Shown here: positions 43,903 to 52,450 of the stretch, piece after piece
Layout: each line of letters begins with the position of its first letter
How positions within the stretch are numbered: the stretch's first letter is position 1
DNA from: JAVVHH01 sp965199585
GTDB lineage: Bacteria; Pseudomonadota; Alphaproteobacteria; Acetobacterales; Acetobacteraceae
Length of the DNA: 64,000 nucleotides
Direction: 5' to 3'
Assembly: GCA_965199585.1 (NCBI GenBank)
Contig: CBDASI010000002.1
Span: 3,100,001 to 3,164,000 of the forward strand
Made by a program: the position numbers and the translations under genes
Notes under the pieces: model-generated
The model's input: the letters and a program-made list of their open reading frames with translations, nothing else
What the model was told of the DNA's origin: nothing
Database searches by the model: none

Positions 43903-44600
43903 GCGACGTCGATCGACCCTTGGACTGTGCCGAATACGTGCTCGGGACGCTGGACGCGTCCGAGCGACGCGACCTGGAGCAGGCGATGCTCGAGGACCCC
44001 CGCCTTGGCGAGGAAGTTCGGCGCTGGGAGGACTGGCTTGCCGGGCTGAACGACGTCGTGCCGGAGGTGGCAGCGCCGGCGCAAAGCTGGGCCGGCATCT
44101 TGCGCCGCATCAGGCCCGAGCCGGCCGCCCCCGGTGGCGAGGTGACGGACCTTGCGGCTTTCCGTCGCTCGCGCACGCGCTGGCGGGCGGCGACGCTGGC
44201 GTTCGGCAGCCTGGCCGCGGCGCTTGCGCTGTTCATTGCCGCCGAGCGGCTACAGCCGCGCGCGCCGTCCTACCTCGCGGTCGTCAATCGCGGCGGCGAC
44301 TTGCCGGCGTCGATCGTCCGTGTCGACACAGCGTCCGACACCGTCACGATCCGCACCGTCGGCGCCGAGACGCCGCCGAACAAGGTCTTGGAATTGTGGT
44401 ATATCGGCGGTGGCCAGGCGCCGCGGCCGGTCGGCTTGCTCGACCGACCCGAGACGCGTGCCGCACTGCCGGCACTTGCCCGCAGCGGCGGGGTGGACGG
44501 CGCCACCTTCGCCGTCAGCGTCGAGCCCGTCGGCGGATCGACCACCGGTGCGCCGACCGGCCCGGTAATCTATTCCGGCAAGTTGATCCGCGACCAGTAG
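43899..44600 (+). CDS. Anti-sigma factor (anti-sigma-K/RskA-like)
   Basis: A 233-residue single-span membrane protein. The cytoplasmic N-terminal part (LDCAEYVLGTLDASERRDLE) is the anti-sigma domain. A membrane helix lies at about residues 92-111 (AATLAFGSLAAALALFIAAE). The periplasmic C-terminal domain (YLAVVNRGGDLPASIVRVD, KVLELWYIGGG, FAVSVEPVGGSTTGAPTGPV) is of the RskA type. It should hold the ECF factor inactive until a periplasmic signal arrives. No zinc-binding HxxxCxxC is present, so it is not a ZAS-type anti-sigma factor. Confidence 0.88.
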   Translation: MSDVDRPLDCAEYVLGTLDASERRDLEQAMLEDPRLGEEVRRWEDWLAGLNDVVPEVAAPAQSWAGILRRIRPEPAAPGGEVTDLAAFRRSRTRWRAATLAFGSLAAALALFIAAERLQPRAPSYLAVVNRGGDLPASIVRVDTASDTVTIRTVGAETPPNKVLELWYIGGGQAPRPVGLLDRPETRAALPALARSGGVDGATFAVSVEPVGGSTTGAPTGPVIYSGKLIRDQ

Positions 44601-44732
44601 CAACCCTTGCCGTCCGCGGGCCCTTCGGCTAGACCCCGCCACTCGCTAGCGCGCCGGGCCTGTATGGGCATGCCCGGCCGCGGCGTCCGTGTGTTCGCGA
44701 TCCGGCGAACCGCGGCAGACCAGGAGATGCAA

Positions 44733-44936
44733 ATGCCCAAGCTGAAGACGAAGTCGTCGGTCAAGAAGCGGTTCAAGATCACCGCGACCGGTAAGGTGAT
44801 GGCCGGCCCCGGCAAGAAGCGGCACAATTTGATGGCCCGCTCGCAGGATCGTAAGCGGCAGAACCGCGGTTCCCAGGTGTTGACCCATGCTGACGCGCTG
44901 ACCGTCAAGCAGTGGGCCCCCTACGGCATTGCGTAA
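44733..44936 (+). CDS. rpmI: 50S ribosomal protein L35
   Basis: A 67-residue L35 (MPKLKTKSSVKKRFKIT, then GKKRHNLMARSQDRKRQ) of the large subunit. AGGAG lies six bases before the ATG; the frame open to 44607 is unsupported. The region 44601-44732 upstream is GC-rich with short inverted repeats and no gene. It may hold the leader through which L20 or IF3-type control acts in other bacteria, but I cannot show this. Confidence 0.97.
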   Translation: MPKLKTKSSVKKRFKITATGKVMAGPGKKRHNLMARSQDRKRQNRGSQVLTHADALTVKQWAPYGIA

Positions 44937-44949
44937 GGGAGGCTAGAGC

Positions 44950-45375
44950 ATGGCACGCGTCAAACGGGGTGTAACCACCCACGCTCGTCACAAGAAGGTT
45001 CTCAAGCAGTCCAAGGGCTTCGTCGGCCGCTCGTCGACGAACTACCGGATTGCGCTCGAACGGCTCGAGAAGTCGCTCCAGTATGCGTATCGCGACCGCC
45101 GCCAGAAGAAGCGCGATTTCCGCGGGCTCTGGATCCAGCGCATCAACGCCGCCGTGCGCGAGCATGGCATCACCTACAGCCGGTTCATCGCCGGGCTGAA
45201 GGCGGCGCAGATCGACCTGGACCGTAAGATCCTCGCCGCCATCGCGTTCGACGACCCGGCGTCCTTCGCCACCATCGTCGAGCAGGTCAAGACCGTGATG
45301 CATGCGGCTGCCGAAGACGCCACCGTGGCGAAACTCGCCGCGCTGACCGAACACCCGGAAGCACCGGTAGCCTAA
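44950..45375 (+). CDS. rplT: 50S ribosomal protein L20
   Basis: L20 binds 23S rRNA early in assembly. The core is typical (MARVKRGVTTHARHKKVLKQ, then SSTNYRIALERLEKSL). At 141 residues it is about 20 longer than usual because of a C-terminal tail (HAAAEDATVAKLAALTEHPE). It is 13 bases downstream of rpmI. A palindromic repeat element follows before pheS. Confidence 0.97.
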   Translation: MARVKRGVTTHARHKKVLKQSKGFVGRSSTNYRIALERLEKSLQYAYRDRRQKKRDFRGLWIQRINAAVREHGITYSRFIAGLKAAQIDLDRKILAAIAFDDPASFATIVEQVKTVMHAAAEDATVAKLAALTEHPEAPVA

Positions 45376-45384
45376 CCTCAAGAA

Positions 45385-45491
45385 CCCTCTCCCGCTGGCG
45401 GGAGAGGGCAAGGCGAGGGTGGGGCCACACGCCCGAGCTTCGGTTCAGCGGACCACCCTCACCCCGGCCCTCTCCCGCCAGCGAGAGAGGG
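45385..45491. repeat. Palindromic repeat element between rplT and pheS
   Basis: CCCTCTCCCGC (45385-45395) and GCGGGAGAGGG (45398-45408) form a perfect 11-base-pair hairpin. A second copy at 45468-45491 has one mismatch. Between them GAGGGTGG (45415-45422) pairs with CCACCCTC (45453-45460), so the whole 107 bases fold as a cruciform-like structure. A third copy occurs at 52998-53021. This looks like a dispersed REP-like family; here it may act as a terminator or an mRNA-stability element between rplT and pheS. Confidence 0.8.
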
Positions 45492-45507
45492 AGCAGAAGG
45501 CAATCCT

Positions 45508-46581
45508 ATGACCGACGACCTGTCCGCTCTTCACGCGGAAATCGAGACGGCTCTTGCCGGCGCGACCGACCTACGCGCCTGGGATGCCATCCGTGTCGGC
45601 ACGTTGGGCAAGCAGGGCAAGCTTACCCTGATGCTGAAGTCGCTCGGTAGTGCGACGCCCGAAGAACGGCGCGAGCGTGGCGCCGAACTGAACCGCCTCA
45701 AGGGCGAGCTCACCACCCTGATCGAGACGAGGCGCGGCACCCTCGAGCGAGCTGAGATCGACGCCAAGCTCGCCGCCGAGCGCATAGACGTCAGCCTGCC
45801 GCCGCCGCCCAAGCCGCACGGCCTCATCCACCCGATCAGCCGCACGATCGAGGAAATGGTCGCCATCTTCGGCGCCATGGGGTTCAAGGTCGGCGACGGC
45901 TTCGACGTCGAGACCGACTGGTTCAATTTCGGCGCCCTCAACATCCCGGCGCACCACCCGGCTCGCGCCGATCACGACACCTTCTATCTTCCGGGCGAGC
46001 GCGACGGGCGGCCGCTGCTGCTGCGCACTCAGACCAGCGACGTGCAGATCATCTCCATGCTCGAGAGCCCGCCGCCGCTGCGCGTCATCGCGCCGGGCCG
46101 AACCTACCGTTCCGATTACGATGCCACGCACCTGCCGATGTTCCACCAATGCGAGGGCATCGTCATCGACCGCGATATCACCCTGGCGCACCTCAAGGGC
46201 TGCCTGATCGATTTCCTGCGCGCCTTCTTCGACATCGCCACTTTGCCTGTGCGCTTCCGCTCCTCTTATTTCCCGTTCACCGAGCCCTCGATGGAGGTCG
46301 ATATCGGCTGGAACAAGCGCACCGGCGAGTTGGGCGGCGGTGGCGACTGGCTCGAGATCCTCGGCAGCGGCATGGTGCATTCCCGCGTGTTGGCCAATTG
46401 CGGGCTCGATCCGCGCGAGTGGCAGGGCTTCGCCTTCGGCATGGGGATCGAGCGGGTGACGATGCTGAAATACGGCATCGCCGACGTGCGTTTGTTCAAC
46501 GAGAGCGACCTGCGCTGGCTACGGCATTACGGTTTCAGCGCGCTATCGCCCGCGCTACTGCACGAGGGTGTCGGCGCATGA
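45508..46581 (+). CDS. pheS: Phenylalanyl-tRNA synthetase alpha subunit
   Basis: Class II synthetase catalytic subunit of 357 residues. The N-terminal coiled coil covers about residues 1-90. Motif 1 lies in HPISRTIEEMVAIFGAMGF, motif 2 in GRTYRSDYDATHLPMFHQCEG (in part), and motif 3 in FAFGMGIERVTMLKYGI. The SSYFPFTEPSMEVD block binds phenylalanine. AGAAGG precedes the ATG. It overlaps pheT by four bases (ATGA). The order rpmI-rplT-pheS-pheT is widely conserved. Confidence 0.97.
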   Translation: MTDDLSALHAEIETALAGATDLRAWDAIRVGTLGKQGKLTLMLKSLGSATPEERRERGAELNRLKGELTTLIETRRGTLERAEIDAKLAAERIDVSLPPPPKPHGLIHPISRTIEEMVAIFGAMGFKVGDGFDVETDWFNFGALNIPAHHPARADHDTFYLPGERDGRPLLLRTQTSDVQIISMLESPPPLRVIAPGRTYRSDYDATHLPMFHQCEGIVIDRDITLAHLKGCLIDFLRAFFDIATLPVRFRSSYFPFTEPSMEVDIGWNKRTGELGGGGDWLEILGSGMVHSRVLANCGLDPREWQGFAFGMGIERVTMLKYGIADVRLFNESDLRWLRHYGFSALSPALLHEGVGA

Positions 46582-49031
46582 AGTTCACGCTCTCCTGGTT
46601 GCGCACCCATCTCGACACCGATGCCACTCTCGAGCAGATCACCGACCGGCTGACCGGCATCGGCCTCGAGCTCGAGAGCGTAACCGACCCCGGTCAGGCG
46701 CTACGCCCGTTCCGCGTCGCCCGCATCGTTGAGGCGATACAACACCCCAACGCCGACCGCCTGCGCGCCTGCACCGTCGATGCTGGTGACGGCCCGGTGT
46801 CCGTCGTGTGCGGCGCACCGAACGCTCGCACCGGGCTGACCGTGGTCTTCGCGCCGCCCGGCAGCGTCATCCCGGGCTCCGGCCAGACGCTGAAAGTAGG
46901 TGAGATCCGCGGGGTTGTCAGCGCCGGCATGCTGCTGTCCCGCCGCGAGATGGGGCTGGGCGAGGACCATGACGGGATCTTGGAACTGCCCGAGGACGCG
47001 CCGATCGGCGCCTCCTACCCAGACTATGCCGGGCTGGACGACCCGGTCATCGACATCTCCGTCACGCCCAATCGGGGCGATGCGCTCTCCGTCCGCGGCG
47101 TCGCCCGTGACCTGGCGGCGGCCGGCCTGGGCAGGCTCAAGCCATGGGCGCCCCTCCCCGTCGCCGGACGGTTCGACAGCCCGGTCCGCTGGGCGATCGA
47201 GGATCGCGAGGCCTGCCCCTGGATCGTGGGCCGCACCATCCGCGGCCTGACCAATGGTCCGAGCCCGGCCTGGCTGCAGGCGCGGTTGCTCAGCATCGGC
47301 CTGCGGCCGATCAACGCGCTAGTCGACGTGACCAACTTCTTCACCGTCGACCTCGGCCGTCCCCTGCACGTGTTCGACGCCGACCGGGTGCAAGGCGGCG
47401 TGCTCACGCTACGGCCCGGCGCCGGCGAGAGCTTCCGGGCGCTTAATGGCCGTGACTACATTGCCGATCCCGCCGACTGCGTCATCGCCGACGCCGCCGG
47501 CGTGCAATCGTTGGCCGGTGTCATGGGCGGCGAGGCGACCGGGTGCACCGAGGCCACCACCGCCGTGTTCATCGAATGCGCGCTGTTCGACCCCGTACGT
47601 ATCGCGCTTACCGGGCGCCGCCACGCCATCGTGTCGGACGCACGCCAGCGCTTCGAGCGCGGCATCGATCAGGCGCTGCTTCCCGATGCGCTCGAGGCTG
47701 CCACCCACATGATCCAGACGCTGTGCGGCGGCGAGGCCAGCACGGTCGAGACGGCCGGCGCCGAACCGGCCTGGCAGCGCATCGCCACGCTCCGTTTCGA
47801 GCGCCTGGCCGGCCTGGGCGGCCTCGCCGTGCCGGCCGACGTGGCAATCGAGACACTCGAACGGCTCGGGTTCCACGTCCAATCCCGTTCGGACGAGTCC
47901 GTCGCGGTCACCGTGCCGCCGTGGCGCAACGATGTCGCAGCGCCGATCGTGCTCGATCAGGCGCCCAGCCTCGACCCGGCGCACGCCGCCGCCGCCGCCG
48001 CCGGCTGCGCCACGACGGAGCCGGAGGCCGACCTCGTCGAGGAGGTGCTCCGCATGCAGGGCCTCGACACCATCCCGCCAATGTCCCTGCCCCGCGCTGC
48101 CCCGGTGCCGATGGCGACGCTGACGCCGCGCCAGACTCGCGCCGCACGTGCCCGCCGTGTGCTGGCCGCCGCCGGGCTGCTGGAGGCGGTGTCGTTCAGC
48201 TTCATGCAAGGTCGTGAGGCCGCCCTGTTCGGCGGTGGCGACGCGGCGCTACGCTTGCTCAACCCGATCTCCGCCGATCTCGACCAGTTGCGCCCCACGC
48301 CGGTTGCCAGCCTGGTGCTGGCCGCCGGCCGTAACGCGGCTCGCGGCTTGCCGGCCGCGCTGCTCTACGAGATCGGGCCGTCCTTCACGGTCGGCGCGCA
48401 GGAGAACGTAGCTGCTGGGTTATTCTTCGGCACCACCGACCGTCATCCGTCCGCCCCTGCCCGGCCGTATGGCGCGCTGGACGCCAAATCCGCGACGATG
48501 GCCGTGCTCGACGCGCTCGGCGTCGCTGGCGAGAGCTTGTCGGTTACGACCGACGCGCCGGATTGGTATCATCCGGGCCGTTCGGGCGTCGTAAGACAGG
48601 GCCCGAAGCTCGTGCTGGCCACGTTCGGCGAGGTGCATCCCTCGGTGCTGGCTGGGCTCGACTTGGTCGGGCCTGCGGTGGCGTTCGAGGTGTTTCTCGA
48701 TCGGATACCGGAGCCGAAGCGCCGCAAGAAGACCGGACCGGAATTACCACCGTTCCAGCCGCTCCGCCGCGATTTCGCGTTTCTGGTCCCGGCGATGGTC
48801 GCGGCCGACGATGTGCTGCGTGCCGCGCGGGGTGCCGAGCGTAGCTTAATCACTGGCGCGTCGCTGTTTGACGTGTATCAGGGCGAGAAGGTTCCGCCAG
48901 GTCAAAAATCGGTCGGGATTGAGATCGTGCTGCAGCCGCGGGAGCGAAGCCTCACGGATGCCGAGATCGAGGCCGTGTCGGGGAAGATCGTACAAGCGGT
49001 CGGCAAGCGAACCGGCGGCGCGCTGCGATAG
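46578..49031 (+). CDS. pheT: Phenylalanyl-tRNA synthetase beta subunit
   Basis: The 817-residue tRNA-binding and editing subunit. It has an N-terminal EMAP/OB domain (VARIVEAIQHPNADRLRACT, in part), the B3/B4 editing region (IRGLTNGPSPAWLQARLLS), a B5 domain, the class II-like core, and the C-terminal anticodon-binding domain (FQPLRRDFAFLVP). A 28-residue Ala-rich insertion at about 453-480 lies inside the B5 region, between WRND and EADLVEEVLR. The start at 46578 overlaps pheS. The open frame to 46149 is a pheS shadow. Confidence 0.96.
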   Translation: MKFTLSWLRTHLDTDATLEQITDRLTGIGLELESVTDPGQALRPFRVARIVEAIQHPNADRLRACTVDAGDGPVSVVCGAPNARTGLTVVFAPPGSVIPGSGQTLKVGEIRGVVSAGMLLSRREMGLGEDHDGILELPEDAPIGASYPDYAGLDDPVIDISVTPNRGDALSVRGVARDLAAAGLGRLKPWAPLPVAGRFDSPVRWAIEDREACPWIVGRTIRGLTNGPSPAWLQARLLSIGLRPINALVDVTNFFTVDLGRPLHVFDADRVQGGVLTLRPGAGESFRALNGRDYIADPADCVIADAAGVQSLAGVMGGEATGCTEATTAVFIECALFDPVRIALTGRRHAIVSDARQRFERGIDQALLPDALEAATHMIQTLCGGEASTVETAGAEPAWQRIATLRFERLAGLGGLAVPADVAIETLERLGFHVQSRSDESVAVTVPPWRNDVAAPIVLDQAPSLDPAHAAAAAAGCATTEPEADLVEEVLRMQGLDTIPPMSLPRAAPVPMATLTPRQTRAARARRVLAAAGLLEAVSFSFMQGREAALFGGGDAALRLLNPISADLDQLRPTPVASLVLAAGRNAARGLPAALLYEIGPSFTVGAQENVAAGLFFGTTDRHPSAPARPYGALDAKSATMAVLDALGVAGESLSVTTDAPDWYHPGRSGVVRQGPKLVLATFGEVHPSVLAGLDLVGPAVAFEVFLDRIPEPKRRKKTGPELPPFQPLRRDFAFLVPAMVAADDVLRAARGAERSLITGASLFDVYQGEKVPPGQKSVGIEIVLQPRERSLTDAEIEAVSGKIVQAVGKRTGGALR

Positions 49032-49032
49032 G

Positions 49033-49076
49033 AGATCGATCGGCCCCGGGCGAGAAAGCCCGGAGCCGATCGATCT
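49033..49076. terminator. Strong stem-loop between convergent pheT and PEP-CTERM gene
   Basis: AGATCGATCGGC at 49033-49044 pairs perfectly with GCCGATCGATCT at 49065-49076. Beyond one mismatch, CCGGGC (49046-49051) pairs with GCCCGG (49058-49063) around the loop GAGAAA. The 18-pair stem begins one base after the pheT stop and ends at the stop of the convergent gene, so it can serve both strands. There is no T-run. Confidence 0.7.
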
Positions 49077-49657
49077 TAGGCGGCGACTGCGTCTTGAACG
49101 GATGACCGCCTCTTACGGCGCACCAGGCCGGCGACGCCTAGGCCGGACATCAGCAACGCGATGGACGCTGGTTCGGGCACCAGGCTGACGCCGGTGATCG
49201 ATGCGCCAGGCGTGGTTTGATAGGCGATGCCGATCAGGTTGGAGCCGAATACCTCGGCGTAACCGAGATGCTGGCCGTCTGCAGCGGTATAAGCCAAGCC
49301 GATGAAATCGTCGGCTGCCGAGAACTCAATCGGTGCTGGCATCGAGAACGACGAAAAGCTGGCCGTGCCGTCGAACACCGTGCCGGGAAAGTAGTCCGCG
49401 ACTTGGAGTCCGAAGAGGTTGATCGAGGTGACCTGGACGCCGTTGGTGGTTGCAACGGCAGCCCCTGGTCCGTCATCGACCATGGCGGCCGTGAAGGAGA
49501 CCGATCCGACCCCGCCGCCGAGCACGAAGGTGAGAGGCGTATTCGTCAGCGGCGCGTTGAAGAACGTGTTGATAACTCCGGCGTGCGCCGGCGCCATCGA
49601 CAGCGCGCCGATGGCGAGGCCACCGACGATCGCTGCCGTATTTCTTGCAATGCCCAT
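49076..49657 (-). CDS. PEP-CTERM sorting domain protein
   Basis: A 193-residue exported protein. The signal peptide (VGGLAIGALSMAPAHA) is followed by a beta-rich domain with no Cys (TPLTFVLGGGVGSVSF, ADYFPGTVFDG, FIGLAYTAADGQHLGY). The C-terminus is a standard PEP-CTERM signal: VPEPASIALLMSGLG, a short helix and RRKRR, processed by an EpsH/XrtA-type exosortase. No exosortase gene is in this window. Its ATG overlaps the stop of the ferritin-like gene by one base (TAATG), so the two are translated together. Confidence 0.88.
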   Translation of the reverse strand: MGIARNTAAIVGGLAIGALSMAPAHAGVINTFFNAPLTNTPLTFVLGGGVGSVSFTAAMVDDGPGAAVATTNGVQVTSINLFGLQVADYFPGTVFDGTASFSSFSMPAPIEFSAADDFIGLAYTAADGQHLGYAEVFGSNLIGIAYQTTPGASITGVSLVPEPASIALLMSGLGVAGLVRRKRRSSVQDAVAA

Positions 49658-50565
49658 TATTTGATAGCCCCGTTCAGGCCGTTCGGGAAGAACAGACCGT
49701 TGGCGGCACCCGCGGCGCCGTAGACGATGTTGAGCACCTGACGCGGGGTGCGCGAGAAGGCCAGGCTGTTGCTGTCGGTCGGGACGATGTTGGCAATACG
49801 GTTGTTGCTGCTGTCGAGAACGACGTTACCGTTGCTGTCGGTGGCCACAACGCCCTGGTCGTCGGCCGCACCCGAAAGCGAAGCCCGGATTTTCGAGATG
49901 GCTACCGTAAGGTCCTGGACGTTTAGGCCGGCTTGATAGAGCAGTGTGCGGATTTCGGACGCATGGTAGGCCTCGACCGCAAGAATTCCCGCAGCGGCGG
50001 TTAGGATCTGCTTGTTGGAGATCGAAGCCGCAGCGCCGTGATAGGCTGTCACGCCAACGTCTTCAAAGACATACGATCCGATCAGGAAGTTGGTCTCATT
50101 GGCAAACGGATTGAAGTTGCTGATGCCAAGCAGATTGCCAAGCGCTACCCAGCTACCCATCAGATCGATAGCGGGCTGACCGACGGCGTTGCTGCCGAGG
50201 CCACTACGGAGAAATCGAACGTGCTTCAGTTCGTCCGTCGCGATCTCGAGCGCGTAGCTCTTGATGGCCGGCGTTGTGAACATAACCGGTCCCGGGTAGC
50301 TCGATACGCTATTGGCGAAGTTCGGGCCGGACGTATCGGCCGTAGTCAGACCAGTGCCGTAGTACGCGCGTAGATAGTATTCGGCCTCGAGATATTCGAG
50401 GTTGAGGGCGAAGTTCAACACGGCGGCGTCGTTGACACCCTGAGCCTCGGCCGGGCTCGACACGGCAGCCACACCGGCGGCGGCCAGCGCGGTAACGGCA
50501 ACGGCTGACGCACCGGTGCTTTGGATCAAGCGACGTCTCGCGAGGTTTGGCTGCTGATCGATCAT
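49657..50565 (-). CDS. Tat-exported ferritin-like domain protein
   Basis: A 302-residue protein of the ferritin-like, desiccation-associated type. The N-terminus carries a twin-arginine signal (LARRRLIQSTGASAVAVTAL) with a cleavage site near SPAEA. Helix motifs with carboxylate/His ligands are LNLEYLEAEYYLRAYYG, TDELKHVRFLR and ILAVEAYHASEIRTLLY. The C-terminal 60 residues are Asn/Asp/Ser-rich (TDSNGNVVLDSSNNRIANI) and not part of the four-helix bundle. Metal binding is suggested by the motifs and not proven. Downstream and coupled is the PEP-CTERM gene. Confidence 0.85.
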   Translation of the reverse strand: MIDQQPNLARRRLIQSTGASAVAVTALAAAGVAAVSSPAEAQGVNDAAVLNFALNLEYLEAEYYLRAYYGTGLTTADTSGPNFANSVSSYPGPVMFTTPAIKSYALEIATDELKHVRFLRSGLGSNAVGQPAIDLMGSWVALGNLLGISNFNPFANETNFLIGSYVFEDVGVTAYHGAAASISNKQILTAAAGILAVEAYHASEIRTLLYQAGLNVQDLTVAISKIRASLSGAADDQGVVATDSNGNVVLDSSNNRIANIVPTDSNSLAFSRTPRQVLNIVYGAAGAANGLFFPNGLNGAIK

Positions 50566-50751
50566 TCAAGTACGCTCACATCTCGGGGGAACCCGTGCGC
50601 GAGGCACGGGGCCGGTTTGATCCGACTGACGAAGTTACGTGCCGATGAACGAAATGGATGCACTCGGCCGAGAAAAACTTAACGCTTCGAATTATTGTAA
50701 CATTCGTTGCGGATTGACCGATCGGATGACACCGGATCAGACTCCGTCGTC

Positions 50752-52335
50752 ATGAACACCACCCGCCGCACCCTGCTCGCCGCCGCCGGCGCCGCGCTGG
50801 CACACCCCGCGCTAGCCCAGCCAAAAGGCAGCACCGTCCTGCGCTACATTCCGCAGGCCGACGTCACCGTGCTCGATCCACTCGGCACCACGTCCTACCC
50901 GACACGCAACCACGGCTACATGTGCTGGGATACGCTCTACGGGATCGACAGCCAGTTCCGGCCGCAGCCGCAACTGGCCGAAGGGCATACCGTGGAAGAC
51001 GACGGCAAGCGCTGGGTATTCACGCTTCGCGACAGAGTGAAATTTCATGACGGCGAACCCATCCGGGCCGCCGATGCGGTCGCCAGCGTCAGACGCTGGA
51101 TGCCCAAGGACACGCATGGCCAGACTCTGCTCGCCCGGCTTGACGAGATCCGCGCGCTCGACGACCGCCGCTTCGAGATGCGGCTCAAGCGGCCGTTCGG
51201 GTTGATGCTGGACGCGCTCGGCAAGGTGTCGTCCTACCCGTGCTTCGTCTACCCGCAGCGTTTCGCCGAGGTCGATCCGGCCAAGCCGTTCACTGAAGTG
51301 GTCGGCTCCGGCCCGTATCGATTCGTGGCCGATGAGCGGGTGTCGGGCGCGCGGGTCGTCTACCGCCGTTTCGACGGCTATGTCCCGACCCCGGTCGGTA
51401 CGCCGGACATGGTTGCCGGGCCGAAGCTCGCGCAGTTCGAGCGTATGGAATGGACCGTCATTCCCGACACGGCGACGGCCGCAGCGGCGATGCAGTCCGG
51501 CGAGATGGACTGGTGGGAGGTGGTCGACCCCGACCTCAACGCCATGCTGCGCAAGGCACGTAATGTGACGCTCGACCGGATCGATGGCGGGGGCACCTAT
51601 GCCAGCCTGCGATTCAACCAGGTCCACACGCCCTTCGCCGACGTCGCGGCGCGGCGCGCTTTGCTCGACATCGTGAGCCAGAGCGACTTCATGCAGTCGA
51701 TCGCCGGCGACAACGACAAGATGTGGGAAGCCAAGATCGGCTACTTTCCCGTCGCCAGCCCCCTCGCCTCGGATGCCGGGATGCAAGCCCTCACCGCCCC
51801 GCGCGACCCGGCCAAAGCCAAATCGGCACTCGCCGCTGCGGGCGCGGGCGGCGCGAAGGTCGTGGCGCTGCACGCGACGGATGTCAGCAACCAGCGCGCG
51901 CTGATGTCGGTGGGTGTCGATGTCCTGCGCAAGGCCGGTCTGGACGTGGATGACGCGACCAGCGACTGGGGCACGCTGCTGCAGCGCCGGTCCAACCGCG
52001 GCCCCTCCGACAAGGGTGGCTGGGACGCGCTGGTGGTGCTGCTGAGCGGCACCGAGCTGATGACGCCGGCCGGGCATCTGCTGCTACGCGGCAACGGGCC
52101 GGACGCTTGGTTCGGCTGGCCGGACGCGCCGAAGCTGGAGGCGCTGCGCGACGCGTGGTTCGATGCGCCGGACCTGGAGGCGCAGAAGCGGATCGGCCGA
52201 GAGATCCAACTGCAGGCGTTCGAGGACGTGCCTTACATCCCGCTCGGGCAATATTTCGTCGACTCCGCCTATCAGAAGAATTTGGTCGACATCCGCCGCG
52301 GCATCCCGCTTCCGCTCAACGTCCGGCGAGGGTAA
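50752..52335 (+). CDS. ABC transporter substrate-binding protein, peptide/nickel (family 5) type
   Basis: A 527-residue periplasmic solute-binding protein of family 5, which binds oligopeptides or similar ligands. A signal of the Tat or Sec type with twin Arg (MNTTRRTLLAAAGAALAHP) precedes ALAQPKG. GKRWVFTLRDRVKFHDGEPI (in part) and VVGSGPYRFVADERV are family blocks. The start at 50752 is chosen over a frame open to 50707. Partner permeases and ATPases are not adjacent, so it is an orphan binding protein. tRNA-Ile2 begins 14 bases after its stop. Confidence 0.88.
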   Translation: MNTTRRTLLAAAGAALAHPALAQPKGSTVLRYIPQADVTVLDPLGTTSYPTRNHGYMCWDTLYGIDSQFRPQPQLAEGHTVEDDGKRWVFTLRDRVKFHDGEPIRAADAVASVRRWMPKDTHGQTLLARLDEIRALDDRRFEMRLKRPFGLMLDALGKVSSYPCFVYPQRFAEVDPAKPFTEVVGSGPYRFVADERVSGARVVYRRFDGYVPTPVGTPDMVAGPKLAQFERMEWTVIPDTATAAAAMQSGEMDWWEVVDPDLNAMLRKARNVTLDRIDGGGTYASLRFNQVHTPFADVAARRALLDIVSQSDFMQSIAGDNDKMWEAKIGYFPVASPLASDAGMQALTAPRDPAKAKSALAAAGAGGAKVVALHATDVSNQRALMSVGVDVLRKAGLDVDDATSDWGTLLQRRSNRGPSDKGGWDALVVLLSGTELMTPAGHLLLRGNGPDAWFGWPDAPKLEALRDAWFDAPDLEAQKRIGREIQLQAFEDVPYIPLGQYFVDSAYQKNLVDIRRGIPLPLNVRRG

Positions 52336-52349
52336 AGAACGCGGCGGCT

Positions 52350-52426
52350 GCGCCTGTAGCTCAGTTGGTTAGAGCGGGCCGCTCATAACGGCTTGGTCGC
52401 GGGTTCAAGTCCTGCCGGGCGCACCA
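52350..52426 (+). tRNA. tRNA-Ile2 (anticodon CAU, lysidine type)
   Basis: A complete 77-base cloverleaf with encoded CCA. The acceptor stem GCGCCTG pairs with CGGGCGC. The anticodon loop CTCATAA has CAT at 52384-52386. CAT could also mean tRNA-Met. The variable region and T-arm (CTTGGTCG, then GGTTCAAGTCC) look more like tRNA-Ile2, whose C34 is converted to lysidine by TilS to read AUA. Confidence 0.8.
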
Positions 52427-52450
52427 ACAACTCAGAAAGTAGGATCGTCC

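Noticed and set aside
45385..45491. CRISPR-like repeats
   Set aside because: Only two hairpin copies, facing each other, without regular spacers or cas genes.
52384..52386. Reading the CAT-anticodon tRNA as elongator tRNA-Met
   Set aside because: The variable region and T-arm resemble tRNA-Ile2 more than tRNA-Met; not fully excluded without comparison to the other CAT tRNAs of the genome.
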